From Flavobacteriales bacterium (GTDB lineage: Bacteria > Bacteroidota > Bacteroidia > Flavobacteriales_F > PHOS-HE28): a stretch of DNA of 64,000 nt. Below, piece by piece: positions 59,701 through 64,000 of this stretch. A program made the translations under genes and the position numbers. Positions within the stretch are counted from its first letter, which is position 1. Each line of letters starts with the position of its first letter. Under the pieces are notes generated by a model. It searched no databases. It saw only the letters and a list, made by a program, of their open reading frames with translations, and was not told the origin of the DNA. The stretch is taken from NCBI GenBank assembly GCA_016716605.1, contig JADJWA010000001.1:1364001-1428000 (forward strand), given 5' to 3'.

Positions 59701-62700
59701 AGCGCCTGCGCCAACCGCGGTGGCCTGGACGATGGTCGCATCGATGCCTCGGATCCGATCGGTACCAACGTCTCCGACTCCTGGGGCCGTCGCGTCATCG
59801 ACTTCTCCGGAATCACCGGCGCGAACAACAACCCGGACTTCGGGATCCGCATCCTCGCTTCGCACTACAGCACCACCGGCGAATTCCGCCAGGCCAACAA
59901 CGTGACGAGCATCGCCACGGGTGGCACCTGGCGCTTTGACAACGTGAGCTTCACGGCGGATGTGATCGTGCCACCGACCACCTTCACGCTGCAGATCCTT
60001 CACGCTTCCGACTTCGAAGGAGCCGTGCCTGCTACGGAAGATGCCCCGCGCTTTGCCGCCATCGTGGACAGCCTGGAGCACACCTATCTGAACTCGGTCA
60101 CGCTGAGCAGCGGCGACAACTTCCTTCCTGGTCCCTTCATGAGCGCCGGTGAGGACCCCTCGCTGGTGGCACCGCTGAAGACCGCTTATGAGAACTACTA
60201 CGGTGGTCCCTTCGCCAACAACGATCTGCGCGCTGGCATCGGCCGGGTGGATATCACCATCATGAACCTCATCGGCATCCAGGCCGCTGCGTTGGGCAAC
60301 CACGAGTTCGACCTTGGCACGAGCGAGCTGCGGAACATCATCGCCGGACAGAGCAGCGGCACGAACATCCGCTGGTTCGGCGCTCAGTTCCCCTACCTCA
60401 GCAGCAATCTGGACTTCAGCGCTGACGCGAACCTGAGCAACCTCTTCACCAACACGCGTGAGGAGTACACCTTCTTCCAGAGCAACCCCGCGATGGGGGC
60501 TCCGGCCATCGCTGCGACCAAGAAGCTCGCGCCGAGCACCATCATCACGGTGAACGGTGAGAAGCTCGGCATCGTCGGCGCCACCACGCAGATCCTCGCG
60601 AGCATCTCCTCACCCGGCGCCACCACCATCATTGGCCCCGATGCGGACGACATGCTTGCGCTGGCAGGCATCCTGCAACCGGTGATCGACTCCCTCCGCA
60701 TCGTTGAGGCCATCGACAAGATCATCGTCCTCAGCCACCTGCAGCAGCTCACCCTCGAGAAGGCGCTGGCGCCGCTTCTGAACGGCGTGGATGTGATCAT
60801 CGCCGGTGGTTCGCACACGTTGATGGCTGATGCCACCGATCGAATGCGCACCGGTGACGTGCCTGCGGAGACCTATCCCTACCTCACCACCGGCCTCGAC
60901 GGCAAGCCCGTGGCCATCGTGAACACCACCAGCGAATACCGCTACGTCGGCCGATTGGTCGTTGAATTCGACGAGAACGGCGAGATCATCCCTGCGAGCA
61001 TCGACCCTGCGATCAGCGGTGCCTATCCGGCGGACAGCCTCGGGGTAGTGGAGGTGTGGGGCGATTACGCCGATGCCTTCACGCCCGGAAGCCGTGGCCA
61101 GGAAGTGGCCAACCTCTCCGGCGCGATCGAAGCGGTGATCATCGCCAAGGACGGCAACCTCTTCGGCAAGACGGATGTGTTCCTGGAGGGCCGCCGCAAC
61201 TTCGTGCGCACGGAAGAGACCAACCTGGGCAACGTGAGCGCCGACGCCAACAAGTGGATGGCACGTCGTTACGACCCCAGCGTGACCATCAGCATCAAGA
61301 ACGGTGGCGGCATCCGCAGCGCGATCGGTTACGTGAACGCCGTGGGCGGCAACGTGAACCTGGAGCCGCCGCAGGCGAACCCGCTCGCGGGCAAGCAGCA
61401 GGGCGACATCAGCCAGCTCGACATCGAGAACTCGCTCCGCTTCAACAACCTGTTGAGCGCGTTGACCCTGACCGCCGCCGACCTCCGGACCATCCTGGAG
61501 CACGGTGTGGCGGCAAGCGGTCCAGGCCAGACGCAGGGCCGCTTCCCGCAAGTGAGCGGTGTACGCTTCAGCTATGATGAGACGCTCACCGCCGGTGCCC
61601 GCATCCTCAATGCCGTAGTCACCGACAGCGCTGGCGTCACAGTGGACACCCTGGTGATGAACGGCGCGGTGCACGGCGATCCCGGCCGCACCTTCCGCGT
61701 GGTGACCCTGAATTTCCTAGCCAATGGCGGCGATGGATACCCATTCAATACCCTTGGAACGGCGCGCGCCGATCTGAACACCTTGCCCGATGCGGGTCCG
61801 GGCGTGGCGGCTTTCGCGATTCCCGGCAGCGAGCAGGATGCTTTCGCGGAGTTCATGAAGAGCTTCCACGATGCGGGCCCATACGCGCTCGCTGAGACAC
61901 CTGCATCCTTGGATGAACGCATCCAAGAGGTGAACGACCGCACCGATTGCATCCTCCCGCCGCTCTTTTATGCGGACAGTGACGGTGATGGCTTCGGCGA
62001 TCCGAATGACTTCACCACGAACTGCCCGGGCAGTGCGCCCAGCGGCTACGTGTCGGACGCCACGGATGACTGCCCCACGCTCTTCGGCAAGGTGGGGGAT
62101 AGTTGCGATGCGGGTCCGGGATTCGTGCTCGGGCAGATTGATGGGACATGCACGTGCGTGGGCCTCACTTGCACCACCGACCTCGACTTCGTGTACCAGG
62201 CCGATGGCGTGGACAACCTGAACTGGGAGCTGCGGCAGCAAGGCACCAATATCCTGGTGCAGAACGGCGGCGGCCTGCTCGTGGGCAACGGAACCGATGG
62301 TACCTGCCTGCCCGACGGCTGCTTCTACCTGGTGGTCGCTGACGGCGGAGGAGACGGCATCATGGGCGGCGGCTATCTGCTGAGGATCAACAGCAGCGCA
62401 CGCCTGATCGATAACCTGAGCGACGTGTTCGGCCAAGGAGGATTCACCAGCGGAGCGACCAGCGCCATCCTGGGCAACGAGGGCTTCTGCCTGCCCGTGG
62501 GCACCGACCGCCTGATCAGCACCAGCTGCGACAAGATGGACTGGCGCTCCACGAGCTGCGGTTCCGAGTACGTAGTGGCCAACGCCAATGGCGCGGTGAG
62601 CGTGGAGTTCGGCGGACCCAACGCCGCCACCAGCGGCTATCAGATGTGGTGGTATGCGCCCAACGGAGGGTACAGCTTCAAGCGGTTCCAGAGCCACAAC

Positions 62701-63534
62701 ACCAGCAACGGACTGCCGGCCAGCGCCACCCGAGCGGCCCACTTCCGGATCAACGGCTGGACCGGCAACCAATTGCAGGAAGGCCAGTTCTGCAATGTGA
62801 AGGTGCGCGGCCGCGTGAACGGGGTGTACAGCAATTGGGGCCCCGCCTGCCGCTTCATGCTTAACAGCGCTGCAGCCCAATGCCCCCGCACCAAGCTCAT
62901 GGACCTGCCCGGCAACCAATACCTGAGCTGCGGACAGAGCCGCGCCATTGGCAACAACGTGTATGTGCACGCCCGCCCTGCGAAGCGCCAAAACGCGAAC
63001 TGTGCATGGGTCAATGCGAACCGATACCAGTTCCGCTTCCGAATCCCCTCGGAGAACGTGACGATCGTGAAGAACAGCGCTGTGGGCCAGTACTTCGTGA
63101 ATACCAACGGACTCGTCTGCGGCAAGACCTACGAGGTGGATGTGCGCGCGAGCTTCGACAACGGCGCCAATTGGTGCCACAGCAGCGATCCCTACGGCGA
63201 TGTGTGCACGCTCACCACCGTTTGCAGCTCCGGCATGGCTGAGGAAGGCGGCAGTGCCGCGGCGAACGAGGCACGCGTGGCGATGTACCCGAACCCGAAC
63301 ATAGGTGATCAGCTCTTGGTGCGCCTGAGCCAAGTGGAAGAGGGCGTCGGGTCCATCAATGTGGATATCTACGACAGCTTCGGCAAGCGAGTGGCCCAGC
63401 GCACGATCGGCGTGCAGGACGGCTATGTGAGCACCGCCATCGCCCTGAACGGTGAACTGGCCAACGGCATGTACCTGGTGAGCTTCACGGCCGGCAGCGC
63501 GATCCACACCGAGCGATTGATGATCCAGAGGTAA
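56755..63534 (+). CDS. giant exported choice-of-anchor I / 5'-nucleotidase fusion with T9SS sorting domain
   Basis: A 2259-residue protein. Signal segment (about 10-37), then a choice-of-anchor I propeller (about 40-535: PDHVTASPDGLKVLAANEGE, LGPEDIKFVSAADSPDGQPF). Two similar 200-residue beta domains follow (from about 540 and 864; VWTYEPLQG to TWRFDNV), split by a linker domain. A metallophosphatase/5'-nucleotidase occupies about 1076-1665 (ILHASDFEGA, SSGDNFLPGPF, ALGNHEFDLG, then SIKNGGGIRSAIG and QGDISQLDIENSLRFNNLLS). Then a calcium loop (YADSDGDGFGDPNDF), the C-terminal module shared with paralogue 4 (about 1804-2157) and a sorting domain (2172-2259). Probably a surface phosphate-scavenging hydrolase. 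ATG 56755 is preferred over 56659. Confidence 0.88.
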   Translation: MSAPHSHPLLRSRLQEAMLWMLLAITLMATATLASAQISISHLSTHATGSYNTSSAEIVAFDPSSDRIFFVNALLNQVVALNASNPASLTPAFTIDMATYGAVANSLCVVPGGIAVAAEASPKTDPGKVVFFDAAGTFLSQVTVGAQPDHVTASPDGLKVLAANEGEPNDDYSVDPEGSISIIDISGGLASLTNANVTSIGFTAYTPAMLPGVRIFGPGATVAQDMEPEYIAVSDDSQKAFVACQENNAVVRIDLATNTIEHITSLGMKDHSLPGNGLDASDSPAGINIQNWPVKGLYMPDAIDAFTIGGQTYVAYANEGDAREWGTFVEPRRIGNAAYVLDPTVFPDAATLKLNANLGRLNATIYSGDTDDDTDFDEIHVFGSRSFTIRDANGVIVWDSGDQLEQITAAAYPTNFNSTNSANSSFDNRSDDKGPEPEAITVANVFGSTYAFIGLERIGGIVVFDVSVPSAPVFIQYLNNRDFNGDAAAGTALDLGPEDIKFVSAADSPDGQPFLIVGNEVSGTVSLFRINPPPTPEDIAVWTYEPLQGTATAPTPNTGTGSSAVVGSMTGATTATGSTTGCAQVSGTTAWAIGTATPGTNESSGVEFRTSTVGYENITFSYDHRLSNSATRTARIQYTLDGSAWNNLTLDGTNYDNGACTNRGGLDNGRIDASDPAGTNVSDSWGRRTIDFSAIAGADDNPDFGVRVLAAHYSSTGEFRQANNVSSIATAGTWRFDNVTFQGIELPVVAVIDEPVPTSLTGFSTPEGSPSAEQTFTISASDLTADLVITAPAGFELREQGIGSYGSSLNLTGPALSATIEVRLDGITAGIYSGNVTLASTGAISRTVSVDGETEAPPVPGVLAVWTYEPLQGAAATPTPNIGSGMSAVIGSMSGATTAAGSTTGCAQATGTTAWQIGSAAPGTTSESSGVEFRTSTVGHENIVFSYDHRHSNSSTRTARIQYTLDGTNWINLTLDGTNYENSACANRGGLDDGRIDASDPIGTNVSDSWGRRVIDFSGITGANNNPDFGIRILASHYSTTGEFRQANNVTSIATGGTWRFDNVSFTADVIVPPTTFTLQILHASDFEGAVPATEDAPRFAAIVDSLEHTYLNSVTLSSGDNFLPGPFMSAGEDPSLVAPLKTAYENYYGGPFANNDLRAGIGRVDITIMNLIGIQAAALGNHEFDLGTSELRNIIAGQSSGTNIRWFGAQFPYLSSNLDFSADANLSNLFTNTREEYTFFQSNPAMGAPAIAATKKLAPSTIITVNGEKLGIVGATTQILASISSPGATTIIGPDADDMLALAGILQPVIDSLRIVEAIDKIIVLSHLQQLTLEKALAPLLNGVDVIIAGGSHTLMADATDRMRTGDVPAETYPYLTTGLDGKPVAIVNTTSEYRYVGRLVVEFDENGEIIPASIDPAISGAYPADSLGVVEVWGDYADAFTPGSRGQEVANLSGAIEAVIIAKDGNLFGKTDVFLEGRRNFVRTEETNLGNVSADANKWMARRYDPSVTISIKNGGGIRSAIGYVNAVGGNVNLEPPQANPLAGKQQGDISQLDIENSLRFNNLLSALTLTAADLRTILEHGVAASGPGQTQGRFPQVSGVRFSYDETLTAGARILNAVVTDSAGVTVDTLVMNGAVHGDPGRTFRVVTLNFLANGGDGYPFNTLGTARADLNTLPDAGPGVAAFAIPGSEQDAFAEFMKSFHDAGPYALAETPASLDERIQEVNDRTDCILPPLFYADSDGDGFGDPNDFTTNCPGSAPSGYVSDATDDCPTLFGKVGDSCDAGPGFVLGQIDGTCTCVGLTCTTDLDFVYQADGVDNLNWELRQQGTNILVQNGGGLLVGNGTDGTCLPDGCFYLVVADGGGDGIMGGGYLLRINSSARLIDNLSDVFGQGGFTSGATSAILGNEGFCLPVGTDRLISTSCDKMDWRSTSCGSEYVVANANGAVSVEFGGPNAATSGYQMWWYAPNGGYSFKRFQSHNTSNGLPASATRAAHFRINGWTGNQLQEGQFCNVKVRGRVNGVYSNWGPACRFMLNSAAAQCPRTKLMDLPGNQYLSCGQSRAIGNNVYVHARPAKRQNANCAWVNANRYQFRFRIPSENVTIVKNSAVGQYFVNTNGLVCGKTYEVDVRASFDNGANWCHSSDPYGDVCTLTTVCSSGMAEEGGSAAANEARVAMYPNPNIGDQLLVRLSQVEEGVGSINVDIYDSFGKRVAQRTIGVQDGYVSTAIALNGELANGMYLVSFTAGSAIHTERLMIQR
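58374..59960 (+). repeat. two coding direct repeats, 972 bp apart, inside the nucleotidase fusion gene
   Basis: The stretch encoding VWTYEPLQG through TWRFDNV occurs at about 58374-58970 and again at 59346-59942, with long matching DNA runs. They encode two copies of one beta-rich domain of about 200 residues. Confidence 0.85.
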
Positions 63535-63567
63535 GTGGCTGGTCGATCCAGCAACAAGTCCCAATGC

Positions 63568-63593
63568 AGGGCCGCCTCAACTGAGGCGGCCCT
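63568..63593 (+). terminator. rho-independent terminator after the nucleotidase fusion gene
   Basis: AGGGCCGCCTC (63568-63578) and GAGGCGGCCCT (63583-63593) with loop AACT, followed by GTTCATT. Confidence 0.8.
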
Positions 63594-63614
63594 GTTCATT
63601 CCGGAACGCATGAT

Positions 63615-63622
63615 TACATTCA
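63615..63622 (+). promoter_or_regulatory. -7-like box of the small protein gene
   Basis: TACATTCA, 22 nt before ATG 63645. Confidence 0.35.
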
Positions 63623-63644
63623 ACCCCAACAACAACGCAACGCT

Positions 63645-63923
63645 ATGTCAGACTTCAAAATCACCGCAGTCGCCAGGGATCCGAATTACTTCTACGCAGT
63701 GACCCGCCCGAATACCCATCAGCTGGATGGGGTGGACCTCAACGGCGATGAGGTTACCCTCAAGTACATCATGGTTGAGCCCTCCTCGAGCACCACCGAT
63801 GATGTCGATTCCGGGATCCGAGTCGATTCCGTGACGGAGGACCGCGAGATCACGGTTGACATCTTACTTGAGGGTGTGCCTGTCCGGAAGATCAATGTGC
63901 TGCTCGTCCGAACGGGAGGATAA
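63645..63923 (+). CDS. small cytosolic protein of unknown function
   Basis: A 92-residue acidic protein without signal peptide or membrane segment (MSDFKITAVARDPNYFYAVT at the start, EITVDILLEGVPVRKINVLL near the end). The strand-like pattern suggests a small beta domain. I do not recognise the family. It has its own -7-like box (63615-63622), lies after a terminator and so is independent of the upstream surface genes. Confidence 0.65.
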   Translation: MSDFKITAVARDPNYFYAVTRPNTHQLDGVDLNGDEVTLKYIMVEPSSSTTDDVDSGIRVDSVTEDREITVDILLEGVPVRKINVLLVRTGG

Positions 63924-63941
63924 GTCGGGTACCGCGATTGA

Positions 63942-64000
63942 TGGTCCAATGGAAGCGCATGCGGTTCGTTCCCGGGAATCCGGATGAAGCACGCGCTGGA
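63942..64000 (+). CDS. possible 5' end of a gene cut by the window edge
   Basis: ATG 63942, 18 nt after the preceding stop, opens a frame that stays open to the last base (reads MVQWKRMRFVPGNPDEARAG). Nineteen codons are too few to identify it; it could equally be chance. Confidence 0.3.

Noticed and set aside
61717..63564. A minus-strand open frame of 615 codons at the end of the nucleotidase fusion gene
   Set aside because: Antisense of the shared C-terminal module and sorting domain; the plus-strand frame is clearly the coding one.

Overview
The window is a 64 kb piece of a G+C-rich Bacteroidota chromosome, most likely an uncultured Flavobacteriales-type lineage (inference). The grounds are: TonB-dependent receptors with an N-terminal carboxypeptidase-regulatory-like domain; many secreted proteins ending in type IX secretion (T9SS) sorting domains; a PorV/PorQ-type barrel; families typical of the phylum (DUF2911, DUF3127, four-helix-bundle S23-like protein, LytS/LytTR pair); and a recurrent upstream box TAnnTT(C/A)G that matches the Bacteroidota -7 element. 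There is no rRNA operon, CRISPR array or intact IS. One tRNA (Leu, UAG) is present.

Layout. 0-12.4 kb: a TonB-dependent receptor, a Rieske-like lipoprotein and a small basic exported protein, then an operon of a large TonB receptor, a 1358-residue exported protein and a PorV/PorQ-like barrel. 12.4-21.1 kb: housekeeping genes (greA, HIT protein, ruvC, flippase-like protein, GT2 glycosyltransferase, DUF3127 OB-fold protein, flavin reductase, tRNA-Leu, tig-clpP-clpX). 21.2-28.2 kb: a segment bounded by two inverted DUF2911-TPR paralogues and holding a sodium:solute symporter, a four-helix-bundle gene between inverted repeats and a PIG-L deacetylase; both large genes carry internal patches of clearly lower G+C. 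28.2-41.7 kb: almost entirely minus strand: GT39-like membrane protein, LytTR regulator with its kinase, lipoprotein, folA-thyA, ClC channel, an unknown exported protein, CNT nucleoside transporter, a BFN-UVR protein and etfB-etfA. 41.7-63.5 kb: a run of exported and surface proteins on the plus strand: LamG protein, TonB receptor, four paralogous exported proteins (46.3-56.5 kb) sharing a new-looking N-terminal domain, a transposase-derived protein inside that run, a beta-helix protein with a dockerin-like end, and a 2259-residue fusion of a choice-of-anchor I propeller with a 5'-nucleotidase.

How it works together. The tig-clpP-clpX block handles protein folding and turnover; greA and ruvC serve transcription and recombination; folA-thyA make thymidylate; etfAB carry electrons from acyl-CoA and similar dehydrogenases. 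The surface genes point to heavy investment in T9SS export. The 43.2-63.5 kb block is the most unusual: TonB receptor, T9SS cargo, an IS630-derived protein lacking the expected DDE residues and placed 4 nt after a cargo gene, then further paralogues of that cargo, one with a highly regular calcium-binding repeat array whose C-terminal modules recur in the giant phosphatase.

Limits: all calls come from reading the sequence and recalled family signatures. No search, structure prediction or alignment was run. Domain edges are approximate and start codons were chosen from signal peptides, overlaps and the -7 box.
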